Shown here piece by piece: positions 32,746 to 44,393 of a stretch of DNA of 64,000 bases. This DNA comes from Taudactylus pleione (lineage: Eukaryota; Chordata; Amphibia; Anura; Myobatrachidae). A model generated the notes under the pieces. That model saw nothing but the letters and a program-made list of their open reading frames with translations. It was not told the origin of the DNA and made no database searches. The position numbers and the translations under genes were made by a program. How positions within the stretch are numbered: the first letter of the stretch is position 1; every line of letters begins with the position of its first letter. The stretch covers positions 11,100,501-11,164,500 of the forward strand of contig JAUIMM010000040.1 in assembly GCA_031769625.1 (NCBI GenBank), read 5' to 3'.

Positions 32746-33630
32746 GCATCCTCAAAGCAGCAGCGACAAGCATGCGTCTGTCTGTTAAAGGGTGGTGTAA
32801 CCCTCAAAGTGTGCTCCACAAACAATAAAAAAATTCTTCTTCTTTTTTCTGGCTTTGTGAAATGTGTGGGCTGTAGCCGCACCTGCATCCTTAAAGCAGC
32901 AGCGACAAGCATGCGTCTGTCTGTTAAAGGGTGGTGTAACCCTCAAAGTGCGCTCCACAAACAATACAAAATTCTTCTTTTTTTCTGTCTTTGTGAAATG
33001 TGTGGGCTGTAGCCGCACCTGCATCCTTAAAGCAGCAGCGACAAGCGTGCGTCTGTCTGTTAAAGGGTGGTGTAACCCTCAAAGTGTGCTCCACAAACAA
33101 TAAAAAATTCTTCTTTTTTTTCTGTCTTTGTGAATTGTGTGGGCTGTAGCCACACCAGCATCCTCAAAGCAGCAGCGACAAGCGTGCATCTGTCTGTTAA
33201 AAGGTGATGTTACCCCCAAAGTGCGCTCCAACAAAATAAAATAATCTTTTTTTCTTTTTTTCTTTTTTTCTGTGTTTGTGTGTGAAATGTATGCGCAGTT
33301 GCCGCACCTGCATCCTCAAAGCAGCAGCGACAAGCATGCGTCTGTCTGTTAAAGGGTGGTGTAACCCTCAAAGTCCGCTCCACAAACAATACAAAATTCT
33401 TCTTTTTTTCTGTCTTTGTGAAATGTGTGGGCTGTAGCCGCACCTGCATCCTTAAAGCAGCAGCGACAAGTGTGCGTCTGTCTGTTAAAGGGTGGTGTAA
33501 CCCTCAAAGTGCGCTCCACAAACAATACAAAATTCTTCTTTTTTTTCTGTCTTTGTGAATTGTGTGGGCTGTAGCCACACCTGCATCCTCAAAGCAGCAG
33601 CGACAAGCATGCGTCTGTCTGTTAAAGGAT
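32745..33630. repeat. Second tandem array of alpha-2, unit about 140 bp, seven copies
   Basis: AAAGCAGCAGCGACAAGC recurs near 32754, 32893, 33031, 33166, 33317, 33457 and 33592, each with TGCGTCTGTCTGTTAAAGG, GGTGTAACCCTCAAAGTG, GCTCCACAAACAATA, a T-rich stretch and TTTGTGAAATGTGTGGGCTGTAGC. The units resemble the first array (GTTAAAGGGTG-TGTAACCC-CAAAGT-CTCCA order, and TTTGTGAA-TGTGTG), so both descend from a common leader monomer. It occupies the place of the transposase catalytic core. Confidence 0.9.
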
Positions 33631-34028
33631 TACCTCGGTGATAGCATCCAAGTATTCATGTCAGACAGTCCGTACCTGTACTGGCAGGAAAAAGAGGCAA
33701 TTTGGAGGTCCCTGTACAAACTGGCTCTATTTTACCTGAGTTGCCCCCCCTCCAGTGTGTACTCCGAAAGAGTGTTTAGTTCAGCCGGGAACCTTGTCAG
33801 CGAAAGGTGTAGGAGGTTGCTTCCACAAAATGTGGAGAAGATGATGTTCATAAAATGAATTATCAACTCTTCCAGGGAGACCAGCCTCCAGAACGTACAG
33901 AGGGACCTGTGGTTGTGGATTCCAGCGGGGAAGAATTAATACTCTGTGAGGATGAGGATGTACACAACACTGAAGAGGGTGAGGAATCGGTGGATGAGGA
34001 GGAGGAGGATGACATCTTGCCTCCATAG
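33630..34028 (+). pseudogene. hAT dimerisation domain remnant of alpha-2
   Basis: Reads YWQEKEAIWRSLYKLALFYL, then SCPPSSVYSERVFSSAGNLV and RRLLPQNVEKMMFIK: the C-terminal dimerisation signature (SSVxSERVFS) of hAT transposases. A one-base loss creates a stop at 33856. A continuing frame encodes an acidic tail (EEGEESVDEEEEDDILPP) ending at 34026-34028. The residues upstream derive from the tandem array, so the protein would be a fusion of array-encoded sequence with the domain. Confidence 0.85.
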
Positions 34029-34629
34029 AGCCAGTTTGTGCAGGGACAGATTAATTGCCAGCTTGTTTTGTGGGGGCCCAAACAAACCAATCATTTCAGT
34101 CACAGTCGTGTGGCAGACCCTGGCGCTGAAATGTTTGGTTTGTTAAAGTGTGCATGTCCTGTTTATACAACATAAGGGTGGGTGGGAGGGCCCAAGGACA
34201 ATTCCATCTTGCACCTCTTTTTTTTCTTTGAATTATGTACTGTTTGGGGCCTAGTTTTTCAAACTGCCATCCTGTCTGTCACTGCAGTGTCACTCCTAGA
34301 TGGACCACGTGTTTGTGCCGCCCACTCGTATCTCTTAGCATAGTCATCCAGCTACCTCGGTGCAACCTTTTGGACATAAAAACACTATTGTGAGGTGTGA
34401 GGTGTTCAGAATAGACTGGAAATGAGTGGAAATTAAGGCTATTGAGGTTAATAATAGCATAGGAGCAGAAAAACACACACATTCTATGATTTTAGCTGTT
34501 TTTATGCTTTTTTTAAAAAAAAATACAGATCCAAAACACAAAACCCAGAACCCAAAACACGGAAAGGTGGTTTTGGCAAAACCAATCCAGATCCAAAACC
34601 AAAACACGAAAAGTGGCCGGTGCACACAC

Positions 34630-34632
<3 letters not shown>

Positions 34633-34708
<76 letters not shown>

Positions 34709-34712
34709 TATA
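34633..34712. repeat. (TA)n microsatellite
   Basis: Two TA runs separated by ACACATAA and ending in CACACACA, between alpha-2 and the inverted repeat at 34716. Confidence 0.95.
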
Positions 34713-34715
34713 TAT

Positions 34716-35068
34716 GGGGTAGCTACCAATGTAGGACACTGGAAAAGGTCCTTGCAGAGATAAAAGTATAAATAACAGAGGTGCACTCACCAGTCTTCAT
34801 AGTATCATAGTTTCATAGTTTTTTATTCCATACAAATATGCAATTTGCAGCAGCATTGACGTTTCGGTCCTGTGCATCGACCTTTGAAAACATACAGTAT
34901 CTTGACAAAGGTCCATGCACAGGAGTGAAATGTCGATGCTGCTGTAAATTGCATATTTGTATGGACTAAAAAACTATGATTCTATGAAGACTGGTGAGTG
35001 CACCCCTGTTATTTCTACTTTTATCTCTGCAAGGACCTTTTCCAGTGTCCTATATGGGTAGCTACCCC
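34716..35068. mobile_element. 350-bp near-perfect inverted repeat with hammerhead-like centre (Penelope terminal repeat pair)
   Basis: Left arm 34716-34886 and right arm 34906-35068 are reverse complements with few differences, joined by a 19-base spacer. They run from GGGGTAGCTACC outward to CCTTTG/CAAAGG inward. Each arm carries, reading outward from the centre, AAGGTC-ATGCACAGGA- then a GAAA box (GACCGAAACGTC in the left arm on the minus strand, GAGTGAAATGTC in the right on the plus) followed by GCTGCTG and ATTGCATATTTGTATGGA. This matches the layout of the Penelope ends at 52600-53840. No coding sequence. Confidence 0.7.
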
Positions 35069-35110
35069 AGCAAATTGTGGATTATGACATGAGTATGGAA
35101 CCTTTTTGAA

Positions 35111-35157
<47 letters not shown>

Positions 35158-35640
35158 AAATGATGGAGGGCATATTTTTTGTTGCAAAGAAATTCAGCAG
35201 CACCTCTGTCCCCTGTTAGTAGGACACAAGCATGAAGATATCCAAACACATTTCATAGAGTGCGATAACAAATTATATGTTTTGTGCAATTTAATGGAGA
35301 TGCTGCTGAAAACTTTCAGCTGACAGATATTAGCATAAAAGAATTCTTTAGATTTGGCCACCAAGGCTCTTATTTAATGTGTGAGATGTCCATTTGGTTC
35401 TTTGAACATATCCTCTCACCAAAGAAATCACCCAACAATGTGGCCAATTGCCATATATTAGTACATCAGAATAATTTTATTCTTTATTAAATGTTAAAAA
35501 TTAGCATAAAAAGCAATTTCTTACATCAAATGTATAAAAAGAGGTGTTGTTGATAATGCCAATATGAAGGTATAGAGATAGCCTGGTGATTATCCCTTTT
35601 ATTTTTGGATTCCAAGGCTGAACATAAACATGGATGTTAT
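35069..35640. other. Intron with (TA)n, no gene seen
   Basis: A (TA)n with (AC)n tail at 35115-35156. The remaining sequence is unassigned. Confidence 0.5.
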
Positions 35641-35689
35641 AAGTGGCACCCCAATCCGTTATAATATATATTAATTTACAACTGTGCTG

Positions 35690-36420
35690 CTGTGTCCAGA
35701 GTCTTACAAGGGGCTCTGCTGTAGCCAGTGTATATAGGGGGCATGCTGCTGTTTGCTGCACTGACTCTGCTATATACAGTATTATTATATTTAATATATT
35801 AATTTAACAACTGTGCTGTGTCCAGAGTCTCACAAGGGGCTAAGCTGTAGCCAGTTTGTATAGGGGGAACACTGCTGTATGCTGTGCTGACTCAGCTATA
35901 TATATATTAATATAATAACTGTGCTGTGTTCAGAGTACCCTACTGTGTATAAAAGTACTGTGACTCCGTTGGCCATACACCACTGTGTATACAAGTACTG
36001 TGACTCCTGAGGTCATAGCCAACTGTGTGTTCATAGTACACAAGTACTGTGACAAGTTAATGCAAGAAAAGTTTAAAAAAGTAAAAAAAACACTTTTTTT
36101 GTGCTGGCCTTTTGTACCCCACTGTATACTGTATACAATTACTGTGACTGCTGGCCATGCCCCACTGTGTATACAAGCACTGTGACTCCTTGAGCCATAG
36201 CCCACTGCGTGTTCACAGCACACAAGTGCTGTGAAAGTTTAAGCAAGAAAAAGAGTTTAAAAAGTAAAAAAATCAGTTTTTTGTGCTATACCCCACTAAG
36301 TATACAAGTACTGTGACTCAGCTGGCCGTACCCCACTGTGTATACAAGTACTGTGACTCTGTTGGCCATACTCCACTGTCTGTCCATATTACACAAGTGC
36401 TGTGACTCCGCAGTGAGTGG
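35690..36420. repeat. Irregular tandem leader repeats of alpha-3
   Basis: CCCACTGTGTATACAAGTACTG recurs with variations near 35940, 35980, 36120, 36160, 36293, 36330 and 36375, each with GTGACTC and GGCCATA. A second motif, GTGTCCAGAGTCTTACAAGG with GCTGTAGCCAG, occurs near 35692 and 35820. The monomers differ from those of alpha-1 and alpha-2. Confidence 0.75.
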
Positions 36421-36481
36421 TGATTAGTAAGTACATAATACTAGTAAGCAGTTTTTGTACAACTTGAGTGTTTTCATCAAT

Positions 36482-39400
36482 ATGGATCACCACAACCAAC
36501 CAAGAGAAGAGCAGATGTAGCAAGTAAATGCTAGCACTGCAGCTGCTGCAACCAGTCATGATGAAATTAATAGTCCTTCACATCATCTGATGCTCAAGGG
36601 TGTAGAGACTTTAAATAAATCAGGGTATCTGAAATAAAAAAAATCGAGATTTTACAGGGGTAAAGACAAAAACACCTCTAAAGGTTAGTACAGAAAATTG
36701 TCAACATACCATTCACCACACACAGTGGCAAGGAAAGGCTCAGACCATGGCCTTTATTTTTGAATGGTGGTTCTGCAACTGTCAGTGAGGCATCTTCTGC
36801 CTCTCAGGGACAATGAAAGATCTTTTTACTCAGACTTTAGAAGAAGTGTAAAGAAACTGAAAACCACTAAGGCAGTTGATCAAACTATGCATTCAGAAAC
36901 AAATGTCACAAATCCCTGAGGAGAGTGTAAGTGTGTCCATAAGTGCTATGTGTGAGCCTGACCTTTCAGAGCAGCTGCCTTCCACCACTTCTGCTTTCTA
37001 GTTATTTGTGGGGATGAGCAGCATAAGTATTGCTAATGACATAGAAATTGAGGATGCCACTGTGGTATTGCAAGATGATGAGAGGTATATTTGTGTAGCT
37101 GATGCTGGCACTAATGAGGATGTTGAGGATGAGGATGTTGTTGGTGTAAGTCAGGCACAAGTGGAAGCAGCTCTTGGCCATGATAAGAAGAAGGCCATTA
37201 TCATCCCTGGACATAGGACCAACAAATCCACTTCTTATGTGTGGAATTATTTATACCCAAATCCTGGCAATATTTGTCAAGCCATCTGTAGACTTTGAGA
37301 ACCACAGTAAGTAGAGGTAGGGACATTAAGCATCTAGGAACCTCCTTGCTATTACGTCATCTGCAGCAAGCTCATGACAAGTATTTGAGAACATCAGAAA
37401 GCTAACAAAATAACAACAAACAGTCCAGCATCAGCTAGCTCCCTTCTCTCTACTAGATCCCAGCACCTGCAATCTCCACCAACAACACCTTCCTCCTCTA
37501 TATCCTTAGTAATGATCAGAGGTAGCCCAGCATCCAATTTGTTATTGCTAGGTGACTCCTCCCCTTTCCAGGACTCCTTAGAAGAATCCTTGAGCACTGG
37601 GTTGCTGCTGCTGGGGGTGGATCTTCATCCCAGAAGTGGACCAGGAAGACTACTAGTAGTAATTTAGCAAAACAATTGACTGTTAAACAATCCTTTGCAA
37701 GGGGAAGCAAGTAGGACAGCTCTCAACCAGTCACACAGTGGGTCACTGATGCCATGAAGGCTATGCTAGTATTAGATCTGCATTCAATATCTGAAATTAA
37801 TGCAGTGGGTTTTACACAGTTAATTGAGGTCCTGTGTCCCTGTTACCAAATTACATCTCAGTTTCATTTTACCCAAAGAGCCATTCCTTGGCTGTATCAG
37901 GACATTAAAAAAAAATAATTATTGGGCTATAAAATGCCATTGTTCATTTAACCACAGATATGTGGACAAGTGGTAATGGCCAAACTAAAGATTACATGAC
38001 TGTGACAGCCCACTTGGTGGGTGAATCACTTCAGCAGCAGCAGAAGCAATATCTAACAAACAACACCAGCTCATTCAGAGGCAGGCTAGTCTGTGTGTCA
38101 CAAGATTCAATAAGAGGTATACCACTGACAACCTCTTAGAAAAGAGATGTCATAGAAACATGGCTTACCCCACTTGGACTCTCCTCAGGATTTGTGATTT
38201 GTGATAATGCCACAAATAATGTAAAAGCATTACAGCTGGGTGAATTTCAACACATCCTCTATTTTGGTCATACGATCAACTTAGTGTTGCAGGGTTTTTT
38301 AAAAAAATGACAGAAGCATGCAGGAGATTCAGGCCCTCATTCAGAGCCGTACGCTCTGAGCAGAGCGCACGCTCTGAATGAGGGCCGGCCTCCATGAAAA
38401 TGGAGCGTCCTTCTGGACGCTCATATAGCTGTGGGTCACCACCCACAGGCTATACGAGCGTGCATTTTGATGGCCGCGATGGTCAAGACCATCGCGACCA
38501 TCGAAATTGCGAGCCGGAGCCTGCGGTTGAGGTTTTCAACCGCAAGCTCCGGAGTGATTTTGGCTCTATCAGAGCCAAAATCACTCCCACTGACATCACT
38601 AGTGATGTCAGTGGGCCGGCTTCTGACGGGAGGCGTTCCCGTGGGAATGCCCCCGTCAGGGAGGCACGCCTACCAAAGGGGGCGTGCTGTCAATCAACAT
38701 CGACAGCACACCCCCTTTGATCAGACACAATGAGCGAAGGACTTTCCTTCGCTCGTCGCGTCTGGCACATGCGCACGACGGAGCTCCCTCCGTCATGCGC
38801 ATGCTCAGTCCATAACATCGACCCACTTGCGAGCGGACAGCCGCTCGCGAGTGGGTCTGAATCAGGCCCTCTGTCTGTAGCCTAAAAAATGTCAGGACAT
38901 ATTTAGCATTCAGCAACAGCATGCAGGATCTTGCAGCACCTGCAATAACAGTTTAATTTGCCCTGCCATCAACTGAATCAATATCTGGTAACAAGGTGAA
39001 ATTCCACTCTTTATATGCTTCAGCGAATGGAGGAACAGCAAAAAGCCATCCATAGCTATACAACAAGCCATGACATTGGGAGAGGTGGGGAATGTATCTT
39101 AGCCCAGCAAAGTGGAGAGTACTTTCTGTCTTCTGCAAAGTGCTCAAACCATTTGAAGTAACCACATAGCTTGAGTAAAGTGATTCCCCTAATTAGCCTT
39201 TTGGAAAATCAGCTGGAGAAGATTAAACAAAGCAAATCCACAAAGCATTCCAGACTTGTAGATCAAGTCCTTTATTTGCTTCACCAGGATCAATGGGTGG
39301 CCAATATCTTTAAATCTGATCACTACATTTTAGCAACTATGCTTGATTCTAGGTTTAAGTCATATGCTGTGTCTTTCTTTCCAACTGACCCAGATCTTAA

Positions 39401-40015
39401 AAGATGCAAAGCTCCTGGTGAGCAAGTTGGCAGCTCAAGTGACACATGGCACTATAATATCTCCTCATTCAGTTTCTTTAGCAGCATCCAGAAAATAAAT
39501 CAGCTTTCCCAAAAGACCCAGTGGTGATGCAAATAAGTCAACCCAACATTTTGATGTTGGGTCTAAAAGAATTGCCCAACATTAGTGACACCTCTACTGA
39601 AGCTCCATCTGATATGATCACCATCCAAAGACCGGTGAAGAATTATTTTTATGACACCATAAAAATAGACATGTCACAGAGTCCCTTCGAGTACTGGATG
39701 GAAAAAAAGGCCATTGGGAGGCCTTTGTACAAACTAGGTTTGCATTATTTAAGCTGCCCACCCTCTAGTGTGTACTCAGAGAGAGTTTTTAGCACAGCCG
39801 GGAACCTTGTGAGTGAATGGCATAGGAGGCTACTTCCTCAAAATGTGGAAAAGATGATGTTCATTAAAATGAACTGGAAATTCCATGAGCAAGACCTTTC
39901 CCAGCAAAGTCACAGTATAGAGACTTCTGTAATGGTGAATTCAAGTGGAGATTAATTAATATTGTGTGAGGATGATGTTCACACTGATGAGGGTAAGGAT
40001 GGCAATGATGGTGCC
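36482..40015 (+). pseudogene. hAT alpha-3 transposase pseudogene
   Basis: A plausible ATG at 36482 (MDHHNQPREEQ) is soon followed by a stop. Recognisable parts in order: acidic linker and BED finger (37060-37298: STSYVWNYL, AICRLC-like); AMLVLDL...AVGFTQLIEVLCP (37755-37850); a catalytic-core start with TDMWTSGNGQTKDYMTVTAH (37960-38020); ICDNATNNVKAL and HTINLVLQGFL (38195-38300); MITE M3; SLLENQLEKIKQSKSTKHSR and YILATMLDSRFKSY (39190-39365); and the dimerisation domain EYWMEKKAIGRPLYKLGLHY, SSVYSERVFSTAG, LLPQNVEKMMFIKMN (39690-39875). Many stops and frameshifts. It shows what the deleted copies alpha-1 and alpha-2 lack. Confidence 0.85.
38332..38869. mobile_element. Palindromic MITE M3 in hAT alpha-3
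   Basis: Ends GGCCCTCATTCAGAG and TCTGAATCAGGCCC. The interior is an almost continuous series of perfect short palindromes: CGCTCATATAGCTGTGGGT with its complement, GATGGTCAAGACCATC, GCGGTTGAGGTTTTCAACCGC, GGCTCTATCAGAGCC, and CACTGACATC/GATGTCAGTG. Strongly GC- and CpG-rich compared with its surroundings. It splits the transposase reading of alpha-3. Confidence 0.85.
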
Positions 40016-40528
40016 ACTGTAGAGCTGTTGCCTTAAGCTGATTGGTAGCTTGTTTTGTGGGGGGCCCAAAAAAACAAAGTACTTAAGTCACAAATGTGGC
40101 AGTCCTTGTTGCTGAAGTGCTTGGTTTGTTAAAGTATGCATGTCCTTTTTAATATCCAACATAAGAGTAGGTGGGAGGGCACAAGGACAATTCCATCTTG
40201 CACTACCTAATTTCTGCCATAGCTTTGGCAATGTTTCAAAGATGTGCTTTAAACTGCAGTGTCTGTGCCACTGCTCTGTTGCTTAGCAACCAGCCAGCTC
40301 ACTGCAGCCTGTGGCCAATAATGGTGAAAACAATATTATGGGCCGCGAGGTGGTCTAAATTGACTGTAAATGACTGGAAATTAATGTTATTGAGGCTAAT
40401 AATACTCTAGGAACAAAAAAAGGTCAAATTATGTGATATTAACTGTTTTTGTAAATTTGTGTAAAAAATCCAAATCTGGCATTTTGGCAAATCCAAATCC
40501 AGCAAAAATGGTCCAGCGCACATCCCTA

Positions 40529-41655
40529 GATTGTATTCACGATATGCTAAAATGGACAGGCTTTATGCAAGTAGGTTAGATTTTACCTATCAGGTTACCT
40601 AGCAGTGGCATATTTCTATACACCAGTGCACTTCTAATCTGTATTTTCTGCTTGTCAACCCATCAACAAAAACTTAACATTTTTCAGATAAGCATCACCC
40701 ATCTATACCTAACCATATATTCATGGTTGCCCCATAAGTAACAATGTTGTACCCTGTAATGATTTGCATAATTTATTTTGATTAATGGGCCATCATGATG
40801 TCAGCCTATCATTTTTAAATAATGGTGGACCCTCTGCTGATAGGCAAATGTCAAATTTGTATTGTTGAGAAGATATATTCACAATTTAACACTATCTACG
40901 TTAATGTGTTTGACTGATATAATCTACATAGTTATTGCATTTGTTTTGTTTTTAAACAAATATTTTTCTATTGCTACTGAGATATTTTTAGAGACTTCAT
41001 ATGAGTCATAGTACTACTGTGCATTTAAAATTATCTCTAATCATTACCATCATTCAACTACATTTTAAATAATTTTTTGCTGTGTCGGAGGGAATGTTCA
41101 ATAGTATAAAGAAGGCAAAAAGCATGTGAGAGCTGATCCATCTCCATCCTCCAACATTTCTCAAATAATTAAATGTGTAATTAAGATAAAAAAATGTAAA
41201 GTGTAATGCAGGAATACTGTGAATGAAAAAATCCTAGTCAAGTGTACCGTATGTAAATGCATGCATTAAAGGCTGATGATAAACTACACCAGGCTGTATT
41301 TAAAGTTAGTAAGGCTTAAATTATCCATTTTGAGATATATTTCCTTTTATTAAAGTTACAGTAACTTAAAATTAGTAACGGGTAACTATTAGTATCCTGC
41401 TGGGCTGCCATCAGAAATTTTGGGACCTGGGACTAACAAAATAGGCAGGAAACCCCCCCTATCTCCCCCCTAGCTATATTATTTATACACACACAAAAAA
41501 TGATCAAATATTTTGGCCAAAAATTATTAAGCCTACCACCACATCAAGGTAGACTCTTTAGGCAGGTACTTAACCAAGTAATAACTTAGCCTGACTTTTA
41601 AAAAATTAAATAGAATCAAAATAAATAATATATGCTTTTTGTATATACAAACAAA
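40529..41655. other. Intron, no gene seen
   Basis: AT-rich; no supported exon or element. Confidence 0.5.
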
Positions 41656-42261
41656 AAAAAGTGCTTAGTGGTTACACCAAAAAGAGTCTTCTAAGAACAA
41701 CGACCTGACCATCACTTTGCTACATGATCTCTCGCCTTCTGCCACAGAAAGTGAAAGGCAGGTGAAAATTCTGATTGCAATGCAAACTTCTCTAAATATC
41801 CCTTGAAGCTCTACGCTGTATATAGCATTCAGCAAGTCCAGTGGTGTTAAATGGCTCTTAATGTAGCAAAAAAGATGTTGAAGTTCACCTACTAAATCTG
41901 GTGTAAGATCTTTTGGATATTTGGAGAGCATAACTTCAGAGGATGTCACCAATTCATCATCATGCATTGTTGTTAATTTTAAAATAGTTGAAAACAAATT
42001 GCTATTATTTTGCATAATTCAAAACGCTGATTCAACTCGCACATTATGGAATTGAGTTCTAGAAGAAACACTTTCACCTTGAAAGATGTTTCAGCATCTT
42101 GTTCATGACACAGGGATTCCTCACTGTGCCAGCTATGAATCTTCCAATGATGTGGGTTCAGCTCCTTTGCAATTTGCATACTATCAGCAACAAGTTTTGC
42201 CTCTGCAAGTAAAACAGGCCACTTATTCCTAAGTGACTGCATTTCTGCCTGAAGAGACTTA

Positions 42262-42860
42262 GGGCCTGATTCAGAGCCGCTCGCTATTTGCGGTCGTTCG
42301 TTCTCAAACAAGGGGTGGCTATTCAAATGAACCATTCGCTAATTGCTGTCTGTTCACGCCTCTAAGTCTGAACGAGCGAGCAAAACTTGCGGTTGTAATT
42401 TTGAAAAATACGCCCCCTGGTCGCTCGCATCCTACGTCATGTCCGCTATTTATTAGATTAATCGAGTACATCGAACAGCGTATGAAATGCTCGCTATTCT
42501 TGTGGCTGGTTTTTTCAACCGCTATATTGCGAGCTGTTCGGAGTAAAAAAAAAACAAGTGACGTGGTCAATGACGCTGCTGTATTAATTATGCACTCCCT
42601 TAAAATGCCCGTTTTGACCTTTAAGCACGCCTGCGATCTAATTCCACACCCCCGTTTTCAAGCACCTTCCCCTGTTACCACCCACATACGCCTCCCTCTG
42701 TCACTCAAAATAGCAGGCATTCGCTATATAGCGAACAAGCTATTTTCGGCCACACTGACTGGTTTGCGCATGTGTATTAAAATCCGTATGCATGCGCAGA
42801 TGTGCGAACATCGGTCAGAACGAGCGAGCAGCCGCTTACGAGCGGCTCTGAATGAGGGCC
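42262..42860. mobile_element. Palindromic MITE M4 in hAT beta
   Basis: GGGCCTGATTCAGAGCCGC and GCGGCTCTGAATGAGGGCC are near-perfect terminal repeats, flanked by TTA at 42259-42261 and 42861-42863. The interior (CGCTCGCTATTTGCGG, GCTATATAGC, TGCGCATGTG) differs from M3 and M5. TSD and ends suggest PIF/Harbinger. Confidence 0.9.
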
Positions 42861-44393
42861 TTAATGTTGGCTGCTCGTATATCCATGGAAACTTATCTTG
42901 AAGAATTTTATTCCTTTCTTCAAAATTTTGCAGAATCTTAATCCAGAATGTGGAAAGCAGTATGGATTTGAAAGACAATAAGTAATCTCTAAGACTTTCT
43001 GCCTGAGAATGAGCCTCACTGGCAAATTTTCTAGATTAAATAATTTTCTTTAATGCTTCAATAACACCTGAACGCTTTTGAGATATTGGCTAAACTGCTT
43101 CAATTCTGGGGCTCCATCTGGTATTACTCTAGTATAAGCCATGCAAGGAACCTCCAATTTGTTCTTTCAAAATATGGCATCTTTCAGGGCTTGAACAAAA
43201 TAGGACATAAAAGCGATTTACACAGCCAAAAAATGTAAACACAACTGGACAGTACGATGCAGCTTGTACACCAATAAGATTTAAGGAATGGGAAGCACAA
43301 GGGCAAAATATAGCTGTAGGCTACTTCTTCTCTATACGGGCACAGACTCCTTTGATTTTTCCAGACATACAGTATTTGCTCTATTATCATACGCTTGACC
43401 TCTGCAGTCATTAGCATTGATGTCATGTTCATTTAGTTGTGATAATAACATTTCAGCTATCTCTTCTGCTGTTTTGTTGTAAAAGTAAAAAAATGCAATG
43501 AACCTCTCTTGAATGGCTGGTGTGGCATCACATATCACTGAAAAATAGATTGCTTTTTCCCTTTCTTTTAATATGGTGTCCAGAAGATGTTTTCCACATA
43601 GATTAATAAATTTGTTTTGTGTGGCCCATGATTAATAATGCGAATGCATTTTTTCCCCTTTTGCTGACTGTCCTTCACAGTTTGTAAGTGCTCAGGCAGA
43701 AGTGGATCGCAATGGGATATCAGTTCCAGTGTACCAAGAAAATTCCCATGGTTTAGGTCTCCAATTATTTGAGAACTTCCTCAGAATGCCATATTCATTG
43801 ATGCAAAAAACAATGTCACATCCAGTTGTCTTTGCAGTACAGAAGCAAACTTTTTAGTTTCCAATCCATGTCCAGATTTCTTTGAAAGTTACAGTCAAAG
43901 CCATGCCCTCTAAGAGACATCTGCAGTGTTCTAAAGCTCAAATAATGTTGCTTGTGCTGCATGCTCTTGTCATGTCCTGGCAGCCTGATGTATAGTTTAT
44001 GCCAGCTGATCTTTGATGGGCCAAATCCTTCATTGCTGCAGAGAAGACTAGAAGACTTGCCATGGTCTGAAGTAAATGCAAAGCAAGTGCTGCAATATAA
44101 TGATTGTTTTACATTGCTCCATCTAAGCCAGTATCTTATAAGCGTCTCATGCCCATTACGTGATTTTGAATATATCAGGAAATTAAAAAAATAATGGCAA
44201 ATATCTTTAGGCAAATATCCAATCATTTCCTTTAATTCTGCTTCATTACTTAAGCCAGTGAGTATGGTGGTTTCCCTGTCTTTTCATTCACTATATCTGG
44301 CCATAGTGCTGGGTCTTTCCTGTTTACATCAGTAACATTCTGTTGGATTTCACAGCTTGTAGCCTGTTCTTCAGTCTCAGTGGTCTCTGCGGC

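Larger units (their letters stand above)
30535..34632 (+). mobile_element. hAT element alpha-2 with two internal tandem arrays
   Basis: Begins TAGGGGTGAGCGTGTTCAG and ends GGTGCACACACCTA, the same family ends as alpha-1. The flanks are ATATATAT on both sides, compatible with an 8-bp duplication inside (TA)n but uninformative. Order: GC-rich promoter end, leader array of about 157-bp units, a short transposase piece (32405-32745), a second array of about 140-bp units, the C-terminal dimerisation segment (33630-34028) and the 3' tail. The catalytic core is absent. It inserted next to the right end of Tc1-1. Confidence 0.85.
35640..40528 (+). mobile_element. hAT element alpha-3, most complete coding copy
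   Basis: The 3' end matches alpha-1 and alpha-2 and finishes CCAGCGCACATCCCTA at 40528. It contains a leader repeat (35690-36420) and a transposase pseudogene from 36482 through BED finger, catalytic segment and dimerisation domain, interrupted by MITE M3 (38332-38869). The usual TAGAGATGAGC-type 5' end was not found, so the left edge is uncertain and probably truncated. Confidence 0.8.

Noticed and set aside
31054..33449. Repeated open frames such as FVDARAATAHTIHKHRK that look like a repeat protein
   Set aside because: Minus-strand readings of the leader arrays of alpha-2; each is a short frame within one or two repeat units, opposite to the transposase strand.
34344..34790. Hydrophobic Tyr/Ile-rich frames over the TA repeats, resembling membrane proteins
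   Set aside because: Translation of (TA)n/(CA)n gives YIYI runs by chance; similar artefacts occur at 53699-54035 and 56237-56479.
42401..42901. 166-codon open frame
   Set aside because: Lies entirely in palindromic MITE M4; no domain, and both strands are open because the region is GC-rich with few stops.
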